A DNA stretch of 64,000 nucleotides from an uncultured Bacteroidales bacterium (GCA_900317285.1 ONGA01000007.1:1-64000); one strand, 5' to 3'. Numbered from the stretch's first letter, positions 1 through 9,213 are shown. Notes: generated by a model not told the origin, from the letters alone. Numbers and translations: made by a program.

Positions 1-1
1 C

Positions 2-1177
2 CTGCGCTTCAGTTGGCATAGCTCGTTGATGGACACCACCATTGTAACCATGGACCCTGTTTTGTCTATCGCCTACAACGCCGGAGGCTGCGACACCCTC
101 ACCCTTGTCGCCACCAACGCCTACGGCAGCGACACCGCTTTGGCGGTGGTCACAGCGATTGACTGCCCTCCCATTGATTCCTTGCCTTGGACAGAGGATT
201 TCAACACCACCCCGGCTGTGAACTACAACGCCCCCAACGGTAAGTTGCCCAACTGCTGGTACGGCTACTGGATTGGCGCGAAAGCCGTCTATGCACCGCA
301 TGTGGTTCCCACCGATGGTTACCAGTTTGTCGGCACGCTGCCTAGCCCAGCCCTTTTGATGATGGCGGGTATATTGTCCGATTACGGCACCGTGGAGCAA
401 GTTGTGCTGCCACGTTTCAGCCAGCCTTCGCAGGAGCTTGCCATCGCCTTTGACTACAGTTTCGAGGCTATTGACAGAGGAACTTTCACTGTGGGTTATC
501 TTGACAGAAACAATACTTTCATCGCTATAGCCGACATGACACCCCATGATCGCAGCTATCGCCGCGACACCGTTCTTTTGGGTGCTATACCCTACAGCAA
601 CGCCAGCATCGCCTTGCGTTGGCAGTGCAGCTTTGGCGTCTTCTATGCCGTATCCATCGACAATATCGAAGTTTTCGAAGTTCCCTTTACGCACACCGTC
701 ACCGTCTCTTCCAATGTCGATGGCATCTGCCAACCTTACGGTAGCGGCCGATACCTCGATAGCAGCACTGTCGAGATAGGATACAACATCCTCGACACCA
801 TCGCCGAAGGCGGATACTGGCGCTTCCAGGGCTGGAGCGACGGTGGGACAGGCAATCCGCGCCAGATCCTCGTCGTCTCCGACACCACCATCGTCTCCCT
901 CTTCGAATGGGTCCCCACCCAGGGCATCAGTAATGTCTCAACCCAAACTATTAACATCTACCCCAATCCCGCCAGTGGCAAGGTTACGGTAGAACTCGTC
1001 AACACTTCTGTCGCCACCGTGTCCCTTATCGACATGAACGGCCGCGCTCTGTCGTCATACAGTTTCCAGAGTCCAGTGTCCTCGTTTGACGTCAGTGGCC
1101 TTCCTTCCGGCATCTACTTTGTCAAGGTCGCATCCCAGACAGGCATCGCCATATCCAAACTGGTGGTAAAACATTAA
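2..1177 (+). CDS. T9SS-secreted adhesin-like protein (5' end missing)
   Basis: C-terminal 391 residues of a surface protein. The frame is open to the left edge, so the true start lies outside the window. The first ~50 residues resemble the end of a PKD-type domain (CDTLTLVATNAYGSD). A cleaved-adhesin/choice-of-anchor-J-like domain follows (PWTEDFN through VSIDNIEVFEV). Next is one InlB-B/Listeria-Bacteroides-type repeat with the core FQGWSDGG. The last ~75 residues are a type A T9SS sorting domain: NIYPNPASG, then LIDMNGR, GLPSGIYFVKV and a basic KLVVKH end. By family knowledge the protein crosses the outer membrane through SprA and is anchored at the surface. Its ligand cannot be told. A hairpin terminator follows directly. 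Confidence 0.85.
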   Translation: MRFSWHSSLMDTTIVTMDPVLSIAYNAGGCDTLTLVATNAYGSDTALAVVTAIDCPPIDSLPWTEDFNTTPAVNYNAPNGKLPNCWYGYWIGAKAVYAPHVVPTDGYQFVGTLPSPALLMMAGILSDYGTVEQVVLPRFSQPSQELAIAFDYSFEAIDRGTFTVGYLDRNNTFIAIADMTPHDRSYRRDTVLLGAIPYSNASIALRWQCSFGVFYAVSIDNIEVFEVPFTHTVTVSSNVDGICQPYGSGRYLDSSTVEIGYNILDTIAEGGYWRFQGWSDGGTGNPRQILVVSDTTIVSLFEWVPTQGISNVSTQTINIYPNPASGKVTVELVNTSVATVSLIDMNGRALSSYSFQSPVSSFDVSGLPSGIYFVKVASQTGIAISKLVVKH

Positions 1178-1196
1178 AAACGCTTTGTCTGAATAG

Positions 1197-1234
1197 CGGG
1201 AAGCGTTTCATTTTGAATGCTTCCCGTTTTTTTA
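1197..1234 (+). terminator. Rho-independent terminator after the T9SS cargo gene
   Basis: Perfect 8-bp stem CGGGAAGC (1197-1204) / GCTTCCCG (1219-1226) followed by a run of seven T. It lies 20 bp after the stop codon of the adhesin-like gene and just before the purM promoter. Confidence 0.85.
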
Positions 1235-1235
1235 T

Positions 1236-1266
1236 TTTGTCAGTCTGTAAAAAGTTCGTACTTTTG
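1236..1266 (+). promoter_or_regulatory. Bacteroidetes-type promoter of purM
   Basis: TTTG at 1236-1239, a 19-bp spacer, then TACTTTTG at 1259-1266. This matches the known Bacteroidetes consensus TTTG-N19-TAnnTTTG exactly. The purM start codon is at 1305, giving a leader of roughly 30 nt. Confidence 0.8.
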
Positions 1267-1270
1267 CATT

Positions 1271-1302
1271 CTCAATTTTCAATTTTCAATTTTCAATTTG
1301 AG
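1271..1302 (+). repeat. TTTTCAA microrepeat in the purM leader
   Basis: Four tandem TTTTCAA-type units lie between CTCAA (1271-1275) and TTGAG (1298-1302), which are inverted copies of each other. The block occupies nearly all of the short purM 5' untranslated region and touches the start codon region. Its effect is unknown; it could be a neutral slippage repeat. Confidence 0.6.
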
Positions 1303-1304
1303 AA

Positions 1305-2477
1305 ATGGACAAGTACAACCAGCGCGGTGTTTCCGCTTCCAAGGAGGACGTTCACAACGCCATCAAGAATATCGACAAGGGTCTCTACCCCAATGCTTTC
1401 TGCAAGATCATCCCCGACCTGCTGGGCGGCGATGAGGACTACTGCAACATCATGCATGCCGACGGCGCAGGAACCAAAAGCAGCCTCGCCTACATGTATT
1501 GGCGCGAGACTGGCGACCTCTCCGTGTGGAAAGGTATTGCCATCGACGCTATCGTGATGAATACCGACGACCTGCTCTGCGTCGGCGCTCTCGACCATAT
1601 CCTCCTCTCCTCCACCATTGGCCGCAACAAGCAGCTGGTCCCCGGCGAGGTCATCTCTGCCGTCATCAACGGCACCGAGGAGTTCTGCCAGACCATGCGC
1701 GACATGGGCATTGACATCGTCCTCACCGGCGGCGAGACTGCCGACGTGGGCGACCTGGTGCGCACCATCATTGTCGACAGCACGGTGACGGCCCGCATGC
1801 GTCGCGCCGATGTTATCGACAACGCCAACATCAAGGCTGGCAATGTTATCGTGGCCCTTGCCTCCTTCGGTCAGGCCTCCTATGAGACCGCCTACAACGG
1901 CGGCATGGGTTCCAATGGCCTCACCTCCGCACGCCACGATGTCTTCTCGCACGTCTATGCCGAGAAGTACCCCATGTGCTACGACCGTAACCTCCCCGAC
2001 AGCGTCGTCTTCTGCGGCTCCAAGCTGCTCACCGACCCCACCGAGGTCCCTGGTGTCGACGCTGGCCACATGGTCCTCTCGCCTACAAGAACTTACGCCC
2101 CCATCATCCGTCGTGTGCTCGACGAATACCGTCCCAAGATCGACGGCATGATCCACTGCTCCGGCGGCGCCCAGACCAAGGTGCTGCATTTCATCGGCGG
2201 CCGTGGTCTCCATGTCGTTAAGGACAACCTCTTCCCCGTGCCCCCGCTCTTCAAGATGATTCATGAGGAGAGCCACACCGACTGGCAGGAGATGTACAAG
2301 GTCTTCAACATGGGTCACCGCATGGAGCTCTATACCGACGAGGCTACCGCCCGCGGCATCATCGACATTGCCCGCAGCTTCAATGTTGACGCCCGCATCA
2401 TCGGTCGCGTCGAGGCTGCCGAAAAGGCACAGGTGACGGTCGAGAGCGAGAACGGGAAGTTTGAGTATTTTAACTAA
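1305..2477 (+). CDS. purM: Phosphoribosylformylglycinamidine cyclo-ligase (AIR synthase)
   Basis: Cytosolic enzyme of de novo purine synthesis that closes the imidazole ring of FGAM to AIR using ATP. The 390-residue length fits the Bacteroidetes form, longer than the ~345-residue E. coli enzyme. Diagnostic stretches are ADGAGTKSSLAY near residue 50, the metal/ATP region MNTDDLLCVGA near 85, and LTGGETADVGD near 140. The ATG at 1305 lies about 30 nt downstream of a consensus promoter and is the first start compatible with the family N-terminus (MDKYNQRGVSA). It appears monocistronic, with a tRNA gene and terminator downstream. The end ESENGKFEYFN is intact. Confidence 0.95.
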   Translation: MDKYNQRGVSASKEDVHNAIKNIDKGLYPNAFCKIIPDLLGGDEDYCNIMHADGAGTKSSLAYMYWRETGDLSVWKGIAIDAIVMNTDDLLCVGALDHILLSSTIGRNKQLVPGEVISAVINGTEEFCQTMRDMGIDIVLTGGETADVGDLVRTIIVDSTVTARMRRADVIDNANIKAGNVIVALASFGQASYETAYNGGMGSNGLTSARHDVFSHVYAEKYPMCYDRNLPDSVVFCGSKLLTDPTEVPGVDAGHMVLSPTRTYAPIIRRVLDEYRPKIDGMIHCSGGAQTKVLHFIGGRGLHVVKDNLFPVPPLFKMIHEESHTDWQEMYKVFNMGHRMELYTDEATARGIIDIARSFNVDARIIGRVEAAEKAQVTVESENGKFEYFN

Positions 2478-2556
2478 AAAAATATTCGCTGGCGTACAAT
2501 AAAAAATAAAACCCCTCGTTTCTAGGGATGCTTGTTTGCCAATTTGTGCGCAGTTT

Positions 2557-2629
2557 GCGACAATAGCTCAGTTGGTAGAGCGGCGGCTTCCCAAGCCGCA
2601 GGTCGCGGGTTCGAGCCCCGTTTGTCGCT
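2557..2629 (+). tRNA. tRNA-Gly (anticodon CCC)
   Basis: A complete cloverleaf folds by eye. The acceptor arm is GCGACAA/TTGTCGC (2557-2563 with 2622-2628). The D arm is GCTC/GAGC, the anticodon stem GCGGC/GCCGC with loop TTCCCAA, and the T arm GCGGG/CCCGT around TTCGAGC. Anticodon CCC reads GGG (Gly). The discriminator base is T and no CCA is encoded. Confidence 0.93.
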
Positions 2630-2641
2630 CAGCAAAAAGAA

Positions 2642-2670
2642 AATTGAGGCATCGTCCTCAATTTTTTTTA
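2642..2670 (+). terminator. Terminator after tRNA-Gly
   Basis: Stem AATTGAGG (2642-2649) and CCTCAATT (2656-2663) with a 6-nt loop, followed by more T residues. It lies 12 bp after the tRNA. Confidence 0.85.
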
Positions 2671-2733
2671 TTTGTCCCAATCGTTTGTCCCCGAACTTCC
2701 TCATCAAGTCCACGTTATATTCTCAATTTTTCG

Positions 2734-2741
2734 TATCTTTG
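2734..2741 (+). promoter_or_regulatory. -7 element upstream of the YitT-family gene
   Basis: TATCTTTG matches TAnnTTTG. No clear TTTG sits 19 bp upstream, only a T-rich stretch. It would give a leader of about 45 nt for the gene starting at 2794. Confidence 0.6.
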
Positions 2742-2793
2742 CATTTTATATAGATTTTAAAAAATAAGATTAAATATTAATAATAAAGCAGTT

Positions 2794-3750
2794 ATGACAA
2801 ATTGTGTAAGCAAAAGTAAGTTCAAAGAGGAGGTTTTCTCCTATGTTTTCCTGATTCTCGGTAGTGCATTGTTCGCTGTGGGCGACGTTATGTTTGTCAA
2901 CCCTTACCTTATGGCTCCTGGCGGCACTTATGGTATCTCTAACGTGCTGAATACCGTGTGGCCTTGGAAGATTTCCCTCTATGCCATTTGCATGGATGTG
3001 CCTTTGCTGCTTATCGGTACATGGATTCTCGGACCTAAGTTCGGCTTCAAGACCATCCTCTCCACAGCCCTGATTTTCGGAGCCACATTCGTGCTGGAGA
3101 CCCTGTGGGGCTACAACCCCGTCATCTTCGACGGCAAGATAGTGGACGCCCCCATCGAGGGTATCTCTATGGTGCAGATACCCCATGACGGCGGCTGGTT
3201 TATCCCTGACTACTTCCTCAACACTGTCGTGGCAGGTCTCATCTACGGTGTGGCCATCGGTATGATATTCCGTAGCGGCGCCACCAGCGGCGGCAGCGAT
3301 ATCATCAGCATGATTCTGCACAAATACACCAAGATTAGCCTCGGCACCTTGGTGATGATTGTCGATGGCATCATTACCCTGAGCACCCTCGTGGCTTTCG
3401 GCGACATCCGTCTGCCCATCTATTCCGTCATCATCATCTTCATTGAGGGTAAGGTCATTGATCTCGTGGTCGACGGCATGAAGAGCTACAAGACCATGTT
3501 CATCGTCACCGAAGAGCTGGAGGCTGTGCGCGACTATATCCTCAACGACCTCAAGCGCGGCGGCACCTGCCTCACCGGCACCGGTCTCTACCAGGGCAAC
3601 GAGCGCAAGATGATCTATGTCACCCTCGACCGTGCCGACATGGTGAAGCTCAAATCCAACCTCCACCGCATCGATCCCAAGGCCTTCGTCAACATCATGG
3701 ACAGCTCCGAAATCCTCGGCTTCGGCTTCAAGGCCCTCCCGAAAGAATAA
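2794..3750 (+). CDS. YitT family membrane protein (DUF161 plus DUF2179)
   Basis: A 318-residue inner-membrane protein. About five hydrophobic segments cover residues ~15-220 (for example FSYVFLILGSALFAVGDVMF and IYGVAIGMIF). The glycine-rich GATSGGSDIISMIL motif in the middle is typical of the family. The last ~80 residues (FIVTEELEAVRDYIL through LGFGFKALPKE) form the soluble DUF2179 domain found at the C-terminus of YitT proteins. The transported substrate or role is not established for the family. The gene stands alone between tRNA-Gly and a glycosyltransferase on the same strand. Start ATG 2794 gives a short cytosolic N-terminus before the first helix. Confidence 0.85.
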   Translation: MTNCVSKSKFKEEVFSYVFLILGSALFAVGDVMFVNPYLMAPGGTYGISNVLNTVWPWKISLYAICMDVPLLLIGTWILGPKFGFKTILSTALIFGATFVLETLWGYNPVIFDGKIVDAPIEGISMVQIPHDGGWFIPDYFLNTVVAGLIYGVAIGMIFRSGATSGGSDIISMILHKYTKISLGTLVMIVDGIITLSTLVAFGDIRLPIYSVIIIFIEGKVIDLVVDGMKSYKTMFIVTEELEAVRDYILNDLKRGGTCLTGTGLYQGNERKMIYVTLDRADMVKLKSNLHRIDPKAFVNIMDSSEILGFGFKALPKE

Positions 3751-3797
3751 TTCGGCTGTCAACACAATAAAAACGACAATCTTACGTTGTTGCGGTT

Positions 3798-4997
3798 ATG
3801 AAGGTGCTACAATTGTGCAACAAGCCCCCGTATCCGCCCGTCGACGGCGGCACGATGGCAATGAACGGCATCACCCAGGGATTGCTCTCCATGGGTGTTG
3901 CCGTCAAGGTGCTCTCTGTCGAGACCGACAAGCACCCTGCACATCTCGACCGCATGCCGGAAGACTACCGCGCCAAGACCGCTTTTGAGTCTGTCTACAT
4001 CGACCTCGGCATCAAGCCCCTTCCCGCCTTTGCGGCAATGCTCTGTGGCGAGTCCTATCATGTAAAGCGCTATGTCAGCGACGCTTTCGCCGACAAGCTG
4101 CGCCACATCCTCTCCTCCGACGAGTACGACATCGTGCATCTCGAGAGCATCTTCATGACCCCCTACCTGCCGCTCATCCGCAAGTATTCGCATGCCAAGG
4201 TCATCCTCCGCGCCCACAACGTCGAGCACCTCATCTGGCGGCGTGTGGCGCAGAGCTGCCACAACCCCCTGAAGCGCTGGTACCTCAAGCACCTCTCGCT
4301 GACGCTCCGCGCCTACGAGCTGGAGCATATCAACGACTTTGACGGCATCGTCTGCATCACTGGCAACGACGCCGAGTACTTCAGGCAGAACGGCTGCCGC
4401 AAGCCCGTCGAAGTCATCCCCTTCGGCGTTGTGCCCGAGGAACTCTCGAATGTCGAGGTGGAGCCCGACTCCCTCTTCCATATCGGCGCCATGGACTGGC
4501 TGCCCAACCTTGAGAGCATCCGCTGGCTCCTTGACGATATCTGGCCCGTGGTCCACAGCCGTGTGCCGCAGGCGAAGCTCTACCTCGCGGGCCGCAAGAT
4601 GCCCGAACAGCTCATGAAAGCCCGCATCGAGGGTGTCTCCGTCATCGGCGAGGTCCCCGATGCCATGTACTTCATCGGCAGCAAGAAAATCAATATCGTG
4701 CCGCTCCTCAGCGGCAGCGGCATCAGGGTCAAAATCATCGAGGCCATGTCTGTCGGCAAGGTCGTGGTCACCACCACCGTCGGCGCTCAGGGCATCGACT
4801 ATACCGATGGCGAGAATATCCTCATTGCCAACACCCCCGACGAGTTTGCCGAGCAAATCGGGCGTTGTCTCTCCGACGACGACTTCTGCCGCAGGGTGGG
4901 GGAGGCCGCCGCCCGCCTCGTCGCCGAGCAGTACGACGAGCACAAACTCGCCGTCAAGCTCCTCGAATTCTACAACAAAAGATTATCGGCCAGCTAG
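3798..4997 (+). CDS. Glycosyltransferase, GT4 family
   Basis: 399 residues with the two-Rossmann-fold architecture of GT-B enzymes. The N-terminal domain opens with MKVLQLCNKPPYPPVDGGT, a typical acceptor-side glycine loop. The C-terminal donor domain contains IGAMDWLPNLESIRWL and, near residue 315, SGSGIRVKIIEAMSVGKVVV. That is the GT4 nucleotide-sugar motif in the subfamily where the first Glu of EX7E is replaced. It probably builds a surface polysaccharide or glycolipid from a nucleotide-sugar donor at the cytosolic face. The acceptor cannot be inferred, and no other polysaccharide genes are adjacent. The next gene starts 24 bp downstream on the same strand. Confidence 0.85.
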   Translation: MKVLQLCNKPPYPPVDGGTMAMNGITQGLLSMGVAVKVLSVETDKHPAHLDRMPEDYRAKTAFESVYIDLGIKPLPAFAAMLCGESYHVKRYVSDAFADKLRHILSSDEYDIVHLESIFMTPYLPLIRKYSHAKVILRAHNVEHLIWRRVAQSCHNPLKRWYLKHLSLTLRAYELEHINDFDGIVCITGNDAEYFRQNGCRKPVEVIPFGVVPEELSNVEVEPDSLFHIGAMDWLPNLESIRWLLDDIWPVVHSRVPQAKLYLAGRKMPEQLMKARIEGVSVIGEVPDAMYFIGSKKINIVPLLSGSGIRVKIIEAMSVGKVVVTTTVGAQGIDYTDGENILIANTPDEFAEQIGRCLSDDDFCRRVGEAAARLVAEQYDEHKLAVKLLEFYNKRLSAS

Positions 4998-5021
4998 TTA
5001 AATTGCAAATAAAAACAAAAC

Positions 5022-5549
5022 ATGAAAAAGATATTACTCATACTGACCCTTCTCAGTTTCCAGCTCTCGGCCTTCAATTCAGCCAGAGCTCAGCTCACCA
5101 TTCCAGGCACCTCCGTAACTTTCCGCCTCAACAACGAGGACTGGCGCTACCTCCGCACTTTTGAGCTGCCCGAGGGCGGCGACGTCTACCTCTACTGCTA
5201 TGTGGGGCAGGTGGTGATTGACGAGGAGGCCGACACCGTGCTCCCCTTCCTTCGCATCTATGTCAACCGCCATTACGACGGCGAGCTCCTCGACCTCGTC
5301 TTCGAGCGCTATAACAAGGAACCCTACCAGTTCCTCGACGAGTACTCCAATGGTCCCGGTCTCCCAGAGTCGGGTGGCATCGGCTACGACGGTGTCTACA
5401 CCAACCCCTCCGACCAGAAGGACTACCGCTTCTACATGACCTACTTCAAGGATCGCAACACCATGGTCGAGTTCCGCCTCGAAACCACCAAGGACACCTT
5501 CGAGGAAATGGATTTTGAATTCAAGGATATTCTGTCTTCTGTTAAATAA
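5022..5549 (+). CDS. Small exported protein of unknown function
   Basis: 175 residues beginning with a clear signal peptide (MKKILLILTLLSFQLSAFNSARAQ, cleavage near residue 24), so the mature ~150-residue protein is periplasmic or surface-exposed. It is rich in aromatic and acidic residues, with stretches such as DEYSNGPGLPESGG and DYRFYMTYFKDRNTMVEFRLETTK that suggest a beta-sandwich. I do not recognise a family. It lies 24 bp after the glycosyltransferase and only 5 bp before the large PD40/OmpA gene, so it is almost certainly cotranscribed with the latter and may act with it in the envelope. Confidence 0.75.
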   Translation: MKKILLILTLLSFQLSAFNSARAQLTIPGTSVTFRLNNEDWRYLRTFELPEGGDVYLYCYVGQVVIDEEADTVLPFLRIYVNRHYDGELLDLVFERYNKEPYQFLDEYSNGPGLPESGGIGYDGVYTNPSDQKDYRFYMTYFKDRNTMVEFRLETTKDTFEEMDFEFKDILSSVK

Positions 5550-5554
5550 CCGGT

Positions 5555-8314
5555 ATGAAAAAGCTACTCTTGACTCTCGCCTCTTGTCTCCTCGTGCTCT
5601 CCGCCACGGCCCAGAGCTCTTCCGCCGACTCCCTCGGCGACTACGAGGCTCGCTTCACCAAGCTCCACAAGGCTTATGCCAAGTCTCCGAACGACGTCGA
5701 GACCCTCTTCAACCTCGCCCACTTCTACTTCGACAACTCCAATCCCATGCGCAATCTCCCCATGGCGATGAAGTATATCCAGAGTACCGAGAAACAGCAT
5801 ATCAGACTCATCGAGGCCGACAAGACAGGTGAGCTCACACGCCTCGTGCGCAACGGCATCACCCTCATCACCATCCGCCAGACCAAGCAGTCCATCATCG
5901 ACGAGGCCTACCATGTCATCGAGTACCGTACCGACATGACGGACGCCGAGCTCAACAGCTACATGGACGCTTTCGGCATCGACATGGACCTCGTGCGTCT
6001 GCTCCGCCAGCGCCGCATCAACCAGGTCTACGAGGAATGCCTCCGTCAGGCCACTCCCGAGTCCTACTACCGTTTCATCAACAACTACCCCGGCACCTCC
6101 GAAGCCGAGCAGATGGAGGAGCGCCTCGCACGCCTCGCCCCCGGCCTCTTCGAGGGCGTCACCCGCGAGACCTCTATCGACTCTGTCGCCACCCTCTATG
6201 TGCTCAGCCCCTCCGTGCAGCGCGCAGCCAACAAGCAGCGCAGCCGCATGGCGTATGCCAGCGCCATCACCAAGAACGATGTCGACTCCTACAACGAGTT
6301 CCTCAAGCGTTTCCCCACCAGCGACGAGAGCGACCAGGCACGCGAGCGCCTCGAAAGCCTCCTCGACATCTCCTACGCCAGGTGCAAGACCGCCATGGAA
6401 TATGCGGTCTTCGCCAATACCTATTCCGACATCCCGCTGGCCGACAAGGCGTTGGAAGAATGCCGCCGCCTCATGTTCGCCACCCACGACATCCCCGCGG
6501 CACGCTACTACCTCCAGAATTTCAAGCTCGACCCCTTCTACAACGAGGTCTACAGCCGCTTCTACTCCTGGCATGCGGCCGAAGGCAACGGCGACCCCCT
6601 GCGCCGCTTCGTCAAGGAATACCCCGACTTCCCCAACCAGCGCGTCGTCGAGTCCGACCTTGAGAAGGCAAAAGCCATCGACCGCACCGGCCTCATGGTC
6701 GACTTCCTCGAACTCGAATACCCCACCTATTCCGACTATGTGCGCCGCTTCATGGGCAAAGGCATCGCCTTCGTGCCCCTCCAGCGCATGATCCAGGTCA
6801 TGCTCACCACCAAGAACTACCAGGCTGCGCTCGAGCGCGTCCGCAAGTTCTCCCTCTGCTTCGAGAACAGCTCCAAGAAGGAATACCTCGAGCTGCAGCG
6901 CATCCTCGCCGAGGGCTCCAAGGGCCGCCACATCACGCGCGAGCTCGCCACCACCTACCACATCATCCATCCCTCTGTCAACGAAGCCGACGGCAACCTC
7001 TATTTCACCCGCGCCGGTGGCACCTCGCTCCGCATCTGCTACGCCGTCCGCCAGGGTTCCCAGTGGAAGACCATGGGCGACGTCCAGTTCGAGGGCTCCA
7101 TCTTCAACGACGGCCTCACCCTCTTCGGTTTCTACGCCCAGGGCACACGCATGCTCTTCGGCTCCGAGGGCAATATCTATATGGCTGAGAAAGAGGGCGA
7201 CAAGTGGCGTATCACCGACAACCCGCCCTATCCCGTCAACACCGACTACCTCGAGACCGACGCCTATATGCTCCCCGACGGCAGCGGCATGCTCCTCGCT
7301 TCCGACCGCCCCGGCGGGCACAACCTCCAGTCCTCGGGCGCCTACTTCCACGGCGATACCGCCGTCGCCACCGACATCTACTTTGTCCCCTTCGTCAACG
7401 GCACTTGGGGTACCCCCGTCAATCTCGGTCCCAAAATCAATACCCCCTACTCCGAGCGTTGTCCCATCCTCAGCCGTAACCTCAAAACGCTCTACTTCAC
7501 CACCGACGCCCGCGGCCTCGGCTATGGCGACATCTACGAGGCTACCCGCACCGACATCAAGGACTGGACCTCCTGGTCCGAGCCTGTCAACGTGGGCAAG
7601 GAAATCAACACCGGCTTCTCCGAGACCGGTATTTCCTTTGGTCCCGACGAGAAACGCATCTACTTCTCCGCCAACACCAACCTCGGCAGCTACGCCTGCT
7701 TCAGCTTCCCCACCTGGCACGACGCCTCCAACCCCTACCTCACCTACTCCCTCGACATCCTCGGCATGGAGTCTTCGCTCATCCGCGTGCGCGTGGCCGA
7801 CCTCACCACCCAGTCCGTCTCCCAGGTCATCGACTGCTCCGGCGAATCCAACGTCATCAACATCAACATCCACAAAGACAAGCGCTACGCCATCATGGGC
7901 GACGCCGGTCTCTACTTCGTTCCCGCCGTCATCGTCAACGCCAAGAGCAAGAACCACCAGCGCCTCATGGGCTACACCTTCCCAGTGCTCGTCTCCCAAG
8001 AGCGTCCCATGACGCTCCAGGCCGTCGATTTCGAGGACGCCTCCGCCGAGCTCCTCCCCGTGGCGCAGATCCAGCTCGAGCAACTCGCCAAATTCCTGAA
8101 CCACCACCCCAAGGGCATCGTCGAGTTCTGCATCAACGTCGCTGGCTCCGACGACGCCAGGGCCTACAACCTCTCCCTCGAACGCGGTCGCACCATACGC
8201 AGCTTCATGGCCCTCAACGGCATAGACGCCTCCCGCGTCATCATCTCCGCCTACGGCAACGTCAACCTCAAGCGCAACGCACCCTCCTCGGTCGCCGTCC
8301 GCTTCAGGGAATAA
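5555..8314 (+). CDS. PD40 beta-propeller/OmpA-like envelope protein (PorE-like)
   Basis: 919 residues with a signal peptide (MKKLLLTLASCLLVLSATAQ). Residues ~25-480 are helical, with TPR-like character at the start (LFNLAHFYFDNSNPM). Residues ~490-740 form WD40-like (PD40) blades: DGNLYFTRAGG, then NLGPKINTPYSERCPILS, LYFTTDARGLGYGDIYEA and INTGFSETGISFGPDEKRIYFSAN. The last ~100 residues are an OmpA-type peptidoglycan-binding domain; the Asp of GSDDARAYNLSLERGRTI and the following Arg, which hold diaminopimelate in the family, are both present. This order resembles PorE of the type IX secretion system, which anchors the system to peptidoglycan. Here the protein is longer and I see no clear carboxypeptidase-regulatory domain, so that assignment is inference. 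Confidence 0.75.
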   Translation: MKKLLLTLASCLLVLSATAQSSSADSLGDYEARFTKLHKAYAKSPNDVETLFNLAHFYFDNSNPMRNLPMAMKYIQSTEKQHIRLIEADKTGELTRLVRNGITLITIRQTKQSIIDEAYHVIEYRTDMTDAELNSYMDAFGIDMDLVRLLRQRRINQVYEECLRQATPESYYRFINNYPGTSEAEQMEERLARLAPGLFEGVTRETSIDSVATLYVLSPSVQRAANKQRSRMAYASAITKNDVDSYNEFLKRFPTSDESDQARERLESLLDISYARCKTAMEYAVFANTYSDIPLADKALEECRRLMFATHDIPAARYYLQNFKLDPFYNEVYSRFYSWHAAEGNGDPLRRFVKEYPDFPNQRVVESDLEKAKAIDRTGLMVDFLELEYPTYSDYVRRFMGKGIAFVPLQRMIQVMLTTKNYQAALERVRKFSLCFENSSKKEYLELQRILAEGSKGRHITRELATTYHIIHPSVNEADGNLYFTRAGGTSLRICYAVRQGSQWKTMGDVQFEGSIFNDGLTLFGFYAQGTRMLFGSEGNIYMAEKEGDKWRITDNPPYPVNTDYLETDAYMLPDGSGMLLASDRPGGHNLQSSGAYFHGDTAVATDIYFVPFVNGTWGTPVNLGPKINTPYSERCPILSRNLKTLYFTTDARGLGYGDIYEATRTDIKDWTSWSEPVNVGKEINTGFSETGISFGPDEKRIYFSANTNLGSYACFSFPTWHDASNPYLTYSLDILGMESSLIRVRVADLTTQSVSQVIDCSGESNVININIHKDKRYAIMGDAGLYFVPAVIVNAKSKNHQRLMGYTFPVLVSQERPMTLQAVDFEDASAELLPVAQIQLEQLAKFLNHHPKGIVEFCINVAGSDDARAYNLSLERGRTIRSFMALNGIDASRVIISAYGNVNLKRNAPSSVAVRFRE

Positions 8315-8367
8315 TACTACCAAAGCATAGCATACAATATAATGTATAACAAATAAATAAATCGCAT

Positions 8368-9177
8368 ATGGAACAGCATCGTACTCTCTCCATCGACGGA
8401 CGCACAATCCACTACCGTGACGAAGGCCGCGAAAACAGCAAAACGCTCGTCCTCCTCCATGGATTCCTCCAGAGCCTCGACGTCTGGAGCTCCTACGTCC
8501 TCTCCTACATGCACCACATGCGTGTCATCACCATCGACCTCCCCGGACACGGCCTCAGCCAGTCCTTCGCCGACGTCCACTCCATGGATTTCATGGCGAA
8601 AATCGTCAAAAAAGTGCTCAACGAAGCCGGTGTCGACCAGTGCGTCATGATCGGGCACTCCATGGGAGGATACGTCGCCCTCGCCTTCGCCGAGAACTAC
8701 CCCTACACCCTCCGCGGCCTCGGCCTCGTCAACTCCCACGCCCTCCCCGACAGCACCCAGCACGCGCAATACCGCGAAGCCGTCTGCAACCAGGTCCTCG
8801 AAAACCGAGCCTCCTTCATCGTCAACTTTGTCCCCACACTCTTCGACCCCGATAACAGCGCCGCGCTCTCGCAGGACATCAAAGACCTTCAGGAACAGTG
8901 TCTTGAGACACGCACCGAGGCCGTCATCGCTGCCCAGCGCGGCATGATGGAACGCCCCTCGCGCGTCGCCGTCCTCCAGCAGCTCGAAGTGCCCATCCTC
9001 TTCATCTACGGCAAGAACGACAACCGTATCCCGCTCGACATCGCCGTCTCACAGGCCATGCTCCCGCGCCACTCCGAAATACTCCTCCTCGACCATGTCG
9101 GACACATGTCCTTCATCGAGGAACGCGAATACGTCAAACCCCGCATCAAAAACTTCGTCGACACCTGCTACTACTAA
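8368..9177 (+). CDS. Alpha/beta hydrolase
   Basis: 269 residues covering a complete alpha/beta-hydrolase fold. The oxyanion region is LVLLHGFLQSLDVW (residues ~27-40) and the nucleophile elbow GHSMGG has Ser98. The acid is Asp218 in YGKNDNRIP and the base is His246 in DHVGHMSFIEE. No signal peptide is present, so it is a cytosolic esterase/hydrolase of unknown substrate. It begins 53 bp after the PD40/OmpA gene and ends at a strong terminator, so it probably closes that transcription unit. Confidence 0.88.
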   Translation: MEQHRTLSIDGRTIHYRDEGRENSKTLVLLHGFLQSLDVWSSYVLSYMHHMRVITIDLPGHGLSQSFADVHSMDFMAKIVKKVLNEAGVDQCVMIGHSMGGYVALAFAENYPYTLRGLGLVNSHALPDSTQHAQYREAVCNQVLENRASFIVNFVPTLFDPDNSAALSQDIKDLQEQCLETRTEAVIAAQRGMMERPSRVAVLQQLEVPILFIYGKNDNRIPLDIAVSQAMLPRHSEILLLDHVGHMSFIEEREYVKPRIKNFVDTCYY

Positions 9178-9213
9178 ACCTCCGGCAGCATCCCGACCCG
9201 TCATCGACCCATC

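Noticed and set aside
5564-8407. Minus-strand open frame of 947 codons opposite the PD40/OmpA gene
   Set aside because: It is rich in Val, Gly, Glu, Asp and His with no domain, as expected from the antisense of C-ending codon usage; the plus strand carries a signal peptide and known domains.
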